Origin: Bacteroidales bacterium UBA4866 | GTDB lineage: Bacteria > Bacteroidota > Bacteroidia > Bacteroidales > P3 | Length of the DNA stretch: 25,832 nt | Reading direction: 5' to 3' | Assembly: GCA_002399565.1 (NCBI GenBank) | Contig: DHDW01000015.1 | Span: forward strand, 3,264 to 29,095 | Shown here: piece by piece, positions 7,173-14,580 of the stretch | How positions within the stretch are numbered: position 1 is the first letter of the stretch | How the letters are laid out: the number at the start of each line of letters is the position of its first letter | Notes under the pieces: generated by a model | Database searches by the model: none | What the model was told of the DNA's origin: nothing | The model's input: only the letters and a program-made list of their open reading frames with translations | Program-made: the position numbers and the translations under genes

Positions 7173-9014
7173 ATGACAACAAAAACACTTAACGAGAAAG
7201 AGAATGTTGTTGTAAGATTCGTTGGAGACTCTGGCGATGGAATGCAACTTTCGGGAACTCTTTTCTCCGAAACAGCTGCTTTGGACGGAAATGATATAGC
7301 AACATTTCCTGATTATCCCGCTGAAATTAGAGCTCCTCACAACACAATTGCTGGAGTTTCTGGTTTTCAAGTTCAAATAGGAAAAAGAATTTACAGTTCA
7401 GGAGATAATTGCGATGTTTTGGTTGCAATGAATCCTGCTTCTTTAAAATCTAACCTTAAATGGGCAAAAAAAGGAGGAATAATTATAGTAGATATTGACA
7501 CATTCACCGATGACGCTATCCAAAAGGCTGGTTATACAAACAATCCATTGGAAGATGATTCATTGTCAAGCTATATTTTGGTTAAAGCCCCAATGACTGC
7601 AATGACCGTTGAAGCTGTTAAAGATATTTTTACAGACAAACGTTCATCAGAGCGTTCAAGAAACATGTTTGCATTGGGTATGATTTTCTATATTTTCAGT
7701 AAAGACTTAACTCATACCGATGCATATTTAGATAAGAAATTTAAAAAGAGTCCAGATGTAATTGCAGCCAACAAAGCAGTTGTTAGAGCAGGATATAACT
7801 TCTGTGAAAACACAGATGTTATTCAAGCCGAAAGAGCAGTTGTTGGACATGCTCAAATGCCAAAAGGCAAATACAGAAACATAACAGGAAACATTGCAAC
7901 TGCATGGGGATTGCTTGCTGCAGCAGAAAAGGCGAACCTTCCTTTATTCTTAGGGTCTTATCCTATCACTCCTGCAACAGATATTTTGATTGAATTAGCA
8001 AAACATAAATCACTTGGAGCAAGAGTTTTTCAAGCAGAAGACGAAATAGCAGGAATTTGTTCTGCAATTGGAGCTTCTTTTGCTGGAGCTATGGCTTGTA
8101 CTACAACTTCTGGTCCTGGTCTTTCATTGAAGAGCGAAGCAATTGGATTAGCAGTTATGACCGAACTTCCTCTAATTATTGTTGATGTTCAAAGAGGAGG
8201 TCCTTCAACAGGATTGCCAACAAAAACAGAACAATCTGACCTTTACCAAGCTTTGTTTGGAAGAAATGGAGAAGCTCCTTGCATTGTTATTGCAGCATCA
8301 TCTTCAGCAAATAGTTTCTATTATGCATTTGAAGCAGCAAGACTTTCATTGGAACACATGACTCCAACAATTCTTTTAACAGATGGTTATTTGGGAAATG
8401 GTTCTCAACTATTCCGCATCCCAAAAATGTCAGAACTTCCAACAATCAATCCACCTTTTGCAACACCTAACGACACAACCTATATGCCATACAAACGTAA
8501 TCCAGAAACACTTGTTAGAGAGTGGGCAATTCCAGGAATGGAAGGATTGCGTCATAGAATTGGAGGATTGGAAAAATTAGATGGCAAAGGAAGTGTTTCA
8601 ACTGAGAGCGCTAACCACCAATTAATGGTTAACAACAGAGCACAAAAGGTTCAAAAAGTTGCTGACAGACTTCCTGATCAAAAAGTTATGGGAGATGAAG
8701 ATGCAGAACTATTGGTAGTTGGTTGGGGCGGAACAGAAGGAGCATTGAAACTTGCAGTTGAAGAACTAAGAGATGAAGGAAAGAAAATTGCTTTCACTCA
8801 CTTCAACTACATTATGCCACTTCCAAAAAATACTGGCGATATATTGAAAAAATATAAAAAGATAATAGTTTGTGAATTGAACATGGGACAATTTGTAAAC
8901 TATTTAAGAATGAACTTTGAAAATATTCCAATGCTTCAATACAATAAAGTACAAGGATTACCTTTCGAAGTTAGTGAATTAAAAGAAAAGTTTAAACAAA
9001 TTTTAGGAGAATAA
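7173..9014 (+). CDS. korA: 2-oxoacid:ferredoxin oxidoreductase, fused gamma-alpha subunit (KorA)
   Basis: With KorB this enzyme oxidises a 2-oxoacid (most likely 2-oxoglutarate) to its acyl-CoA and CO2 while reducing ferredoxin; the reaction is reversible. The 613-aa protein carries the gamma domain first (residues about 10-195, GDSGDGMQ at 18-25 and the TFPDYPAEIRAP stretch characteristic of Kor-type proteins), then the alpha pyrimidine-binding domain with SYPITPATDI (262-271), the conserved E289/E291 region in QAEDEIAG, TTSGPGLSLKSE and RGGPSTGLPTKTEQ. The C-terminal Rossmann-like domain follows (ELLVVGWGGTEGA). Length and domain order are normal for the fused form. There is no 4Fe-4S ferredoxin-like domain in this subunit and no separate delta subunit gene next door. 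It is followed after 4 bp by korB, so the two form an operon that ends at the terminator at 10062-10091. Substrate assignment over pyruvate or branched-chain 2-oxoacids is by resemblance only. Confidence 0.93.
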   Translation: MTTKTLNEKENVVVRFVGDSGDGMQLSGTLFSETAALDGNDIATFPDYPAEIRAPHNTIAGVSGFQVQIGKRIYSSGDNCDVLVAMNPASLKSNLKWAKKGGIIIVDIDTFTDDAIQKAGYTNNPLEDDSLSSYILVKAPMTAMTVEAVKDIFTDKRSSERSRNMFALGMIFYIFSKDLTHTDAYLDKKFKKSPDVIAANKAVVRAGYNFCENTDVIQAERAVVGHAQMPKGKYRNITGNIATAWGLLAAAEKANLPLFLGSYPITPATDILIELAKHKSLGARVFQAEDEIAGICSAIGASFAGAMACTTTSGPGLSLKSEAIGLAVMTELPLIIVDVQRGGPSTGLPTKTEQSDLYQALFGRNGEAPCIVIAASSSANSFYYAFEAARLSLEHMTPTILLTDGYLGNGSQLFRIPKMSELPTINPPFATPNDTTYMPYKRNPETLVREWAIPGMEGLRHRIGGLEKLDGKGSVSTESANHQLMVNNRAQKVQKVADRLPDQKVMGDEDAELLVVGWGGTEGALKLAVEELRDEGKKIAFTHFNYIMPLPKNTGDILKKYKKIIVCELNMGQFVNYLRMNFENIPMLQYNKVQGLPFEVSELKEKFKQILGE

Positions 9015-9018
9015 TAAT

Positions 9019-10041
9019 ATGGCTATAGAACATTCACCCGTACAACTTACAAAAGCAGATTTTGCAAGTGATCAAATGGTTAAATGGTGTCCAGGTTGTG
9101 GAGACCACGCAATTTTAGCATCAATATTAGGAATATTTCCTGAAATAGGATATAAGAAAGAAAACTTCTGTGTAGTTTCAGGAATTGGTTGTTCTTCACG
9201 TTTCCCTTACTATGTAAATACTTATGGATTTCATGGTATTCATGGACGTGCAGGAGCAATTGCAACAGGAGTAAAGATAGCCAATCCACATTTAAGTGTT
9301 TGGATAGCTTCTGGAGATGGAGATGCAACAGCAATTGGAGGTAACCACTTCATTCATCTTATTCGTCGTAATATGGATATGAACTATATTTTGTTTAATA
9401 ACCGTATTTATGGATTAACAAAAGGACAATATTCTCCAACAACAAAACAAGGACAAGTTACCAAAACTTCTCCTTTTGGAGTAATTGACTATCCTTTCAA
9501 CCCAGGCGAATTGGTAATTGGTTCAAGAGGAACTTTCTTTGCAAGAGCAATTGACAACTCTCCAAAAACCTTAGGAGAAGTTTGTAGAGCAATGGCAGCT
9601 CATGATGGAGCAGCAATTGTGGAAGTATTGCAAAACTGCGTAATCTTCAATGACAAAACACACGCTGAAGTTACAAACAGAGAGTTTAAAGAAGAACGTC
9701 AATTGTGGTTAGAACAAGGGAAACCAATGATTTTTGGCAAGAACAGAGACAAAGGTATTATCTTGAAAGGGAATCATCTTGAAGTTGTTGAAATAGGCAA
9801 GGACGGAATTACTGAAGAAGATTTATTAGTACACGATGCAACAAGAGAAAACACTGGAGTTCATATGATGTTGGCTCAAATGTGCCCACCAGAATTCCCA
9901 ATGGCTTTTGGAGTTATTCGTGCCGTTAAAGCACCAACCTATAATCAAATATTTGAAAAACAAATGGAAGAAGCAAATCAAGTTTCTCCAATCAAATGTG
10001 TTGATGACTTACTAAACAGTGGAGATACTTGGGAAGTATAA
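9019..10041 (+). CDS. korB: 2-oxoacid:ferredoxin oxidoreductase, TPP-binding beta subunit (KorB)
   Basis: This 340-aa subunit binds thiamine pyrophosphate and a 4Fe-4S cluster and works with KorA in the cytoplasm. C24-P-G-C27 opens the protein, C58 lies in SGIGCSSRF and C207 in LQNCVIF; these four are the expected cluster ligands. The TPP motif is GDGDATAIGGNH (99-110) closing with N127-N128 in LFNNRIYGLTKGQ. The region HGIHGRAGAIATGVK (72-86) is also typical of the beta subunits. An AGGAG-like sequence at 9004-9008, inside the end of korA, precedes the ATG by about 10 nt; this is notable because most genes in the window lack a clear Shine-Dalgarno sequence, and it suggests strong or coupled translation. 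Length is normal for the family. Confidence 0.94.
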   Translation: MAIEHSPVQLTKADFASDQMVKWCPGCGDHAILASILGIFPEIGYKKENFCVVSGIGCSSRFPYYVNTYGFHGIHGRAGAIATGVKIANPHLSVWIASGDGDATAIGGNHFIHLIRRNMDMNYILFNNRIYGLTKGQYSPTTKQGQVTKTSPFGVIDYPFNPGELVIGSRGTFFARAIDNSPKTLGEVCRAMAAHDGAAIVEVLQNCVIFNDKTHAEVTNREFKEERQLWLEQGKPMIFGKNRDKGIILKGNHLEVVEIGKDGITEEDLLVHDATRENTGVHMMLAQMCPPEFPMAFGVIRAVKAPTYNQIFEKQMEEANQVSPIKCVDDLLNSGDTWEV

Positions 10042-10061
10042 CCCTAAAACACTATAAAACG

Positions 10062-10091
10062 AAAAGCAGTTCCAAAAGAACTGCTTTTTTT
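10062..10091 (+). terminator. Rho-independent terminator of korAB
   Basis: AAAAGCAGTTC (10062-10072) and GAACTGCTTTT (10078-10088) form a perfect 11-bp stem with a 5-nt loop, and the T run continues to 10091. It lies 20 bp after the korB stop. Confidence 0.92.
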
Positions 10092-10145
10092 ATTTGTTCA
10101 AAATGGCAGCTATATGTATAGTTTTCATTAAATAATAATTATAAC

Positions 10146-10178
10146 TTTATACCGTTAAAAATAATATATTTATATTTG
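10146..10178 (+). promoter_or_regulatory. Promoter of the small membrane protein gene
   Basis: TATATTTG (10171-10178) is a full -7 box. A weak TTTA (10146-10149) lies 21 nt upstream in the -33 position. The ATG is at 10210. Confidence 0.5.
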
Positions 10179-10209
10179 CGATATCAATTAACCATTTAAA
10201 AATTATTGT

Positions 10210-10653
10210 ATGAAAAAAGAAACAATGATTCAGTTAGTAATATTTATTATTACATTTGTTGAAGTTCTACTATTAATACTACTTCCTTATTGTGGAGACT
10301 TTTTAAAGTTTTTTAGAGTAGAAGGAGCCAATTGGTGGGGAATTATCCTACTCATTAATGGATTTGTATTAACTACAATTTTACAAAAGGCTTTTAAGGA
10401 TAAAATCAAATCATCTAATATTTTGCTTTGGATAATTGTTGGAGCATTGATTTTTATTCTCCCTTATAGTTTAATACGTTTACCTCATACAACATTAGGA
10501 GTAGCAAATGCAATTAATATATTAATTGGGATAATTTCGTCTTATTTATTTTTTAAAACACATTCAAAAACAAATAAAGCTATTATAGCAATTATCACTA
10601 TTCTATATGCTATTTCTTATATAGTATATTTTCATAGTGCGTTATTATTGTGA
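10210..10653 (+). CDS. Small multi-pass membrane protein, unknown function
   Basis: The 147-aa product is mostly hydrophobic, with about five predicted membrane helices (near residues 7-27, 42-60, 71-90, 95-114 and 121-145) separated by short basic loops (FKDKIKSS, KTHSKTNKA). It has no signal peptide cleavage site and no recognised motif. A -7 box precedes it and the korB terminator isolates it from the upstream operon, so it is probably a single-gene unit. Its last 9 bp overlap the 3' end of the convergent ABC-F gene, so the two transcripts must overlap tail to tail. No function is proposed; it is unlikely to be spurious given its continuous helix pattern, promoter and normal start. Confidence 0.65.
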   Translation: MKKETMIQLVIFIITFVEVLLLILLPYCGDFLKFFRVEGANWWGIILLINGFVLTTILQKAFKDKIKSSNILLWIIVGALIFILPYSLIRLPHTTLGVANAINILIGIISSYLFFKTHSKTNKAIIAIITILYAISYIVYFHSALLL

Positions 10654-12588
10654 TTTTTCTTCCAATTCCAAAGACAAATCTTCCCAAAGTTGCATCTTTT
10701 GCATTAGAAGGTCTTTCTTTGATTGATATGTTTTGTAGAAATTATCGTCTAATGTCAGGGTTTGAATTATATTGGGGTCTGCAAGTTTAGAGTCAATCTC
10801 TTGGATTTCTTCTTCAAGTTTTTCAATCTCCTGTTCTGTTTTCTCAATCTTTGTTCTAATCTTTCTTAGCTCCCTCTCCCACTCCTTTGACTTTTCATAA
10901 TCCATTTTATTCTTTGAAACAACGGCTGTTTTATTTTGAGAATCCTTTGCCTTTGTTGTTTCTAATGTTTTTAGGTCTTCAATTTTACGGTATTCAAGAT
11001 ATTCAAATATATCGCCTTTAAACTCTGTGATGTGTTTATTGCGGAATTCATAAAGGCTATTGGTAAGTCCTTGAAGGAAATCCCTATCGTGAGAAACAAT
11101 AATTAATGTTCCATCATAACGAATTAAAGCATTCTTCAAAATATCCTTTGAATCCATATCCAAATGGTTGGTTGGCTCATCCAGAACCAAAAGATTAACG
11201 GGCGAAAGTATTAGTTTGGCAAGTGCCAACCTTGACTTCTCCCCTCCCGAAAGTACCTTTACTTTCTTGTCAATATCATCTTCTCCAAACAAAAAGCTGC
11301 CTAAAATATTCCTAATCTTTGAACGAATGTCTCCAACTGCAACCTCATCAATGGTTTCAAAGACTGTTTTGTTTCCATCCAAGAGTGCGGCCTGATTTTG
11401 TGCAAAATAGCCAATGGAAACTTGATGTCCTTCCTTATATTCACCACTATAATCAGTTATCTCTCCAACAATAACTTTTGAAAGCGTACTCTTTCCCTCT
11501 CCATTCTTACCAACAAAAGCAATCTTATCGCCTCTTTCAATTATTATATTAACATCTTTCAAAATCTCTTTCTCTCCATACTTCTTCCCTAAGTTTTTCA
11601 TCTGCACAACAATCTTTCCTGAATGTGGAGAAGGAGGAAAACCAAAATGAATGGTTGAAGTGTCAATTTCATCAATGGTTTCAAGCTCCATTTTCTCAAT
11701 TAGCCTAATCCTTGACTGAACTTGCTTTGCCTTTGAAGCCTTATAGCGAAAACGTTCAACAAATTTCTCAATTTCTGCAATCTGTCTTTGTTGGTTAGTT
11801 AAAGTTTGCTTTTGCGTTTCCCTTCTTTGGTTTAAAAGTTCAACATATTCAGAGTAGGAAGCCTTGTAGTCGTAAATCTTTCCAGCAGTTATCTCAATTG
11901 TTCTTCTTGTTATATTGTCCAAAAATACCCTATCGTGGGACACCAAAACAACAGCACCAAAATAATTTATCAAAAAATTCTCCAGCCATCCTATAGATTC
12001 AATATCCAAGTGATTAGTTGGCTCATCTAAAAGAATAATGTCTGGCTTTTTCAAAAGAATCTTCGCTAACTCAACCCTCATTTGCCAACCAGAACTAAAC
12101 TCCGTTATCTTCCTTCCAAAATCATTGCGAGAAAAACCCAAACCCAACAAAACCTTTTCAGCCTCAGCCTGAGCATTTGCAGCATCAATCAAAATAAGTC
12201 TTTCATTTGCCTCAAATTGAAGATGAAGAAGACGTTCATACTCCTCACTTTCATAATCTGTTCTTTGAGCAATTTCTTCGTTAAGCTCTTCTATTTTCTT
12301 TTCCAATAACTTTGCCTCCTCAAAAGCAGTAAGAGTTTCATCCAAAATATTCATTGAGGAAGAAGGAATCATTTCCTGAGGCAGATAACCAATGGTTTGA
12401 GATTGCGAAACAATAATTGTTCCACTTTGTGGCTCTTGTTGCTTGGATAGAATTTTTAAAAGAGTACTCTTACCTGCACCATTCTTCCCAACAAGTCCAA
12501 TTCTGTCCTTATCAGCAATAACAAAGGATACATTATCAAAAAGTTCAATCCCAGAAAAAGCAATAGATAGATTATTAACTGTAATCAT
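10645..12588 (-). CDS. ABC-F family ATPase (ribosome-associated type)
   Basis: The 647-aa protein has two nucleotide-binding domains and no membrane segments, as in ABC-F translation factors such as EttA, Uup and YheS. Domain 1 has Walker A GKNGAGKST (34-42), signature FSSGWQMR (164-171; the more usual form is SGGW) and Walker B LLDEPTNHLD (186-195). A charged linker of the P-site-tRNA-interaction type runs about residues 245-305. Domain 2 has GKNGEGKST (360-368), VLSGGEKSRLALAK and LVLDEPTNHLD. A Lys/Glu-rich coiled coil occupies roughly residues 550-647, which is seen in Uup/YheS-like members. It probably acts on stalled or specialised ribosomes; a role in antibiotic resistance is possible in this superfamily, but nothing here shows it. 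It has its own promoter (12625-12657) and is convergent with the small membrane protein. Confidence 0.92.
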   Translation of the reverse strand: MITVNNLSIAFSGIELFDNVSFVIADKDRIGLVGKNGAGKSTLLKILSKQQEPQSGTIIVSQSQTIGYLPQEMIPSSSMNILDETLTAFEEAKLLEKKIEELNEEIAQRTDYESEEYERLLHLQFEANERLILIDAANAQAEAEKVLLGLGFSRNDFGRKITEFSSGWQMRVELAKILLKKPDIILLDEPTNHLDIESIGWLENFLINYFGAVVLVSHDRVFLDNITRRTIEITAGKIYDYKASYSEYVELLNQRRETQKQTLTNQQRQIAEIEKFVERFRYKASKAKQVQSRIRLIEKMELETIDEIDTSTIHFGFPPSPHSGKIVVQMKNLGKKYGEKEILKDVNIIIERGDKIAFVGKNGEGKSTLSKVIVGEITDYSGEYKEGHQVSIGYFAQNQAALLDGNKTVFETIDEVAVGDIRSKIRNILGSFLFGEDDIDKKVKVLSGGEKSRLALAKLILSPVNLLVLDEPTNHLDMDSKDILKNALIRYDGTLIIVSHDRDFLQGLTNSLYEFRNKHITEFKGDIFEYLEYRKIEDLKTLETTKAKDSQNKTAVVSKNKMDYEKSKEWERELRKIRTKIEKTEQEIEKLEEEIQEIDSKLADPNIIQTLTLDDNFYKTYQSKKDLLMQKMQLWEDLSLELEEKSQ

Positions 12589-12624
12589 TCAAATATTTAG
12601 ATTTATAAAGTAGAAAATAATCTG

Positions 12625-12657
12625 CAAAGATAAGAAGATTGATTCTGTTTTCATCAA
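12625..12657 (-). promoter_or_regulatory. Promoter of the ABC-F gene
   Basis: On the minus strand TTG (12657-12655) is followed after 22 nt by TATCTTTG (12632-12625), a full match to the Bacteroidota consensus. The ATG at 12588 is 36 bp downstream. Confidence 0.65.
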
Positions 12658-12789
12658 TAAAAAATAAAACCTCCAATGAACAAAAAGAAACATCAGTTAA
12701 AATAAACAAAATATAAATCTCCAAAAACAACGTTTTAGCCTAACAAAACAAGACTTATAACTAACTAAACCTCAATTTAATCTAAACAT

Positions 12790-12908
12790 CATGCCATGAT
12801 GTTCTCGAATTCATGCCATGAATTACTCGGAATCATGCCATGAATTGACCGAAATCATGCCATGAATTGGAGAGAATCATGCCATGAATTGGAGTAAATC
12901 ATGGCATG
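12790..12908. repeat. Six palindromes in a strict 22-bp-period array
   Basis: The core CATGCCATG begins at 12790, 12812, 12834, 12856 and 12878, and CATGGCATG at 12900; every step is exactly 22 bp. Each core is a dyad around one base (CATG-C/G-CATG). The arms extend to 9 bp in the first unit (AACATCATG/CATGATGTT), 8 bp in the second, and 7 bp in the last; units 3-5 share one mismatch in the outer arm. The 13-bp spacers are themselves similar (AATTGACCGAAAT, AATTGGAGAGAAT, AATTGGAGTAAAT). The array sits in a 537-bp gap between the divergent ABC-F and nuclease genes. Candidate roles are a multi-site operator, an iteron-like replication or partition site, or a recombination/integration marker. 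It is not a CRISPR array. Confidence 0.9.
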
Positions 12909-12920
12909 ATTCCGACATCA

Positions 12921-12983
12921 AATCCCTATAAAAAAAGTTCAAAACCCTATTTAAGCAGATTGAAAGCCTATTTATTGAGATTT
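12921..12983. repeat. Degenerate 21-bp tandem repeat following the palindrome array
   Basis: Three 21-bp units (12921-12941, 12942-12962, 12963-12983) share the pattern AAnnCCTATnnA, with CCTAT at 12925, 12946 and 12967. Units 2 and 3 agree at 16 of 21 positions and units 1 and 2 at about 13. The period is two helical turns, close to that of the adjacent 22-bp array. Confidence 0.5.
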
Positions 12984-13052
12984 AAACAAGGAGTATTTGG
13001 ATAGAAACTTCCAACTATTTATGCTAATAAATATATTTTTTGAATTATAATT

Positions 13053-13085
13053 TTTGAAATTCAATTAATAAAAACATTATCTTTG
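13053..13085 (+). promoter_or_regulatory. Promoter of the DUF1016 nuclease gene
   Basis: TTTG (13053-13056) is followed after 21 nt by TATCTTTG (13078-13085), a full consensus match. The 19 bp at 13070-13088 that include the -7 box occur identically at 14292-14310. The ATG is 41 bp after the -7 box. Confidence 0.7.
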
Positions 13086-13125
13086 CCAATATAAACAAAG
13101 AGATAGAGCAACCAAAATAATACTT

Positions 13126-14256
13126 ATGAAATATAATGAATTGGAACTTGCAATCAAAGAGGCACACTCTTCACTTCAACAAAATACAATAAAAGCAATA
13201 AATCGTAATATAACAATTCGCAATTGGTTAATTGGTTATTATATTGTTGAATTTGAACAAAAAGGAGAAGATAGAGCAAAATATGGTTTACGGCTTTTAA
13301 AATCATTAGAAGAATCAATTAACACTAAAGGCTTAAATGAAACTTTATTTAAATGGAGTAGAATATTTTATAATCTTTATCCGTCAGTTGAAGATGTAAT
13401 TTCTGCAACATTATCTCAAATCACAGATTTAAATATTACTCAAATATGTGCGACGTCGCACGAATCAATAAATAATAATATTTTATCAAAAAGTGAGACG
13501 CTGTCGCACGAATTACAAACTCCACATACAGATATATTTAAATTAATTTCAAATCTTTCATTTTCTCATATAAGAGAACTTCTTGTTATTGATGATAAAG
13601 CCAAAAGATTTTTTTATGAAACAGAATGCATAAAAGGAAACTGGAGTGTAAGAGAGCTTAGAAGACAAATAAATACTCTACTCTATGAAAGAAGTGGGAT
13701 GAGTAAAAACTCAGAAAAACTTATTCAATTGACAAATGAAAATATTAAATATTCTAATATTGAAGATATAATAAGGCAGCCATTTACATTTGAATTTTTG
13801 GGATTAAAGGCTAAAGATGTGGTTGAAGAAAAAGACATTGAAACAGCACTTCTAAACAATCTACAAGAATTTTTATTGGAACTAGGTTATGGATTTTGTT
13901 TTGAAGCAAGGCAAAAAAGAATAATAATTGATGATGAATATTATTTTGCTGATTTAGTCTTTTATCATAGAATATTACATTGTCATGTAATTATTGAGTT
14001 AAAGAACGATGAATTTAGACATGAACATATTGGGCAATTAAATGCTTATGTATCTTATTATAAAGAAACTCAAATGCAAGAAGGAGATAATCCTCCAATA
14101 GGAATTCTTTTATGCACACATAAAGGAGAAAAAATGGTGGAATATGCAATTGCAAACCTTGAAAATAAAATTTTTGTATCTCAATATCTTCTAAAACTAC
14201 CATCTAAGGAACAATTAGAAAACTTTATCATAACTCACTCAAGAGAAATTCAATAA
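13126..14256 (+). CDS. DUF1016/YhcG-type PD-(D/E)XK nuclease
   Basis: The 376-aa protein has the two parts typical of this family: an N-terminal helical DUF1016_N region (residues about 5-110 and 140-210, with NITIRNWLIGYYIVEFEQ, LSFSHIRELL, KRFFYETE and NWSVRELRRQI...LYERSGMSK), and a C-terminal nuclease domain. Candidate catalytic residues are E260 (FEARQKR), D276 (YFADLVFY), E291-L-K293 (IIELKNDEF) and Q304 (GQLNAYVSYY). Family members are often found with type I restriction or other mobile defence loci. The linker between the N-terminal parts (about 108-140) is poorly conserved in the family and here holds two related GC-rich palindromes. The protein is complete in length. It shares a 19-bp promoter sequence with the restriction-like genes downstream, so it may belong to the same island, but its target is unknown. 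Confidence 0.87.
   Translation: MKYNELELAIKEAHSSLQQNTIKAINRNITIRNWLIGYYIVEFEQKGEDRAKYGLRLLKSLEESINTKGLNETLFKWSRIFYNLYPSVEDVISATLSQITDLNITQICATSHESINNNILSKSETLSHELQTPHTDIFKLISNLSFSHIRELLVIDDKAKRFFYETECIKGNWSVRELRRQINTLLYERSGMSKNSEKLIQLTNENIKYSNIEDIIRQPFTFEFLGLKAKDVVEEKDIETALLNNLQEFLLELGYGFCFEARQKRIIIDDEYYFADLVFYHRILHCHVIIELKNDEFRHEHIGQLNAYVSYYKETQMQEGDNPPIGILLCTHKGEKMVEYAIANLENKIFVSQYLLKLPSKEQLENFIITHSREIQ
13448..13509. repeat. Pair of GC-rich palindromes inside the DUF1016 gene
   Basis: GTGCGACGTCGCAC (13448-13461) is a perfect 14-bp palindrome. A second copy at 13493-13509 has arms GTGAGAC and GTCGCAC (one mismatch) around GCT. Both are followed by GAAT and encode similar peptides (ATSHES and TLSHEL). 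They stand out sharply from the AT-rich surroundings and fall in the variable linker of the protein. Confidence 0.7.
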
Positions 14257-14299
14257 ATATATTATTAAGGAGGAAAACAAGATATTATAAGAAAAACAT

Positions 14300-14307
14300 T
14301 ATCTTTG
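14300..14307 (+). promoter_or_regulatory. -7 box of the structured leader and methylase/helicase genes
   Basis: TATCTTTG lies within the 19-bp sequence AAAAACATTATCTTTGCCA (14292-14310), identical to 13070-13088 upstream of the nuclease gene. No TTG is seen at the -33 spacing. If active, transcription would begin near 14314, giving a leader of roughly 265 nt before the ATG at 14581. Confidence 0.5.
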
Positions 14308-14389
14308 CCATGAAATAAAAGAACAAAAAAGAGAATAAGAATGATATAAGAATTTAAAAGACATATAAAATAGCGTTTCGCTTTAAGAT

Positions 14390-14549
14390 ATTCCTGTACC
14401 TGAAATACGACCAATTTTTCAATGTAACACAGGGAAGTAAAAAGTGGAAACGTCTGCGATATATTATCGTGGGCGTTCCTTTTTGCTTTGTGTTACAGCC
14501 TTTGGTCGGGCTTCGGGTACATGCAAAAGGAATTAGCCCACGTTTTTTT
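14390..14549 (+). ncRNA. Predicted long-hairpin RNA element in the 5' leader of the restriction-like module
   Basis: Bases 14390-14533 fold on themselves almost completely. Helices, outside in: ATTCC/GGAAT (14390-14394 with 14529-14533); TGTACCTGAA with TTCGGGTACA (14395-14404 with 14512-14521); CGACCAA with TTGGTCG (14408-14414 with 14502-14508); TGTAACACA with TGTGTTACA (14423-14431 with 14489-14497); 14435-14452 with 14474-14488, including AAAAAG with CTTTTT; and a terminal 10-bp helix 14452-14461 with 14465-14474 capped by TAT. Several pairs are G-U on the plus strand and would be A-C mismatches on the other, which points to a plus-strand RNA. CGTGGGC (14468-14474), part of the apical helix, is also perfectly complementary to GCCCACG (14536-14542), which is followed by seven Ts (14543-14549): a possible terminator switch or pseudoknot. 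A smaller hairpin (14372-14382) precedes it. I do not recognise the RNA family. Confidence 0.65.
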
Positions 14550-14580
14550 ATGTGTTTTCTTCACCAAAAGAAAACATATT

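Noticed and set aside
12790..12908. Palindrome array read as CRISPR
   Set aside because: The spacers are only 13 bp and similar to one another, repeat cores are 9 bp, and there are no cas genes.
12906..13004. Small open frame of 32 codons across the 21-bp repeat
   Set aside because: It has no ribosome binding site or recognisable product, and its ATG is inside the last palindrome; it is kept only as a remark on the 21-bp repeat.
14390..14549. Leader hairpin read as an integron attC site, insertion-sequence end or retron RNA
   Set aside because: No RYYYAAC/GTTRRRY pair frames it, no transposase or integrase is next to it, and no reverse transcriptase gene is present in the window.
14488..14580. 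N-terminal extension of the first methylase-like gene from a TTG codon
   Set aside because: It falls inside the 3' arm of the predicted hairpin and reads as unconserved hydrophobic sequence; the methylase domain begins normally after the ATG at 14581.
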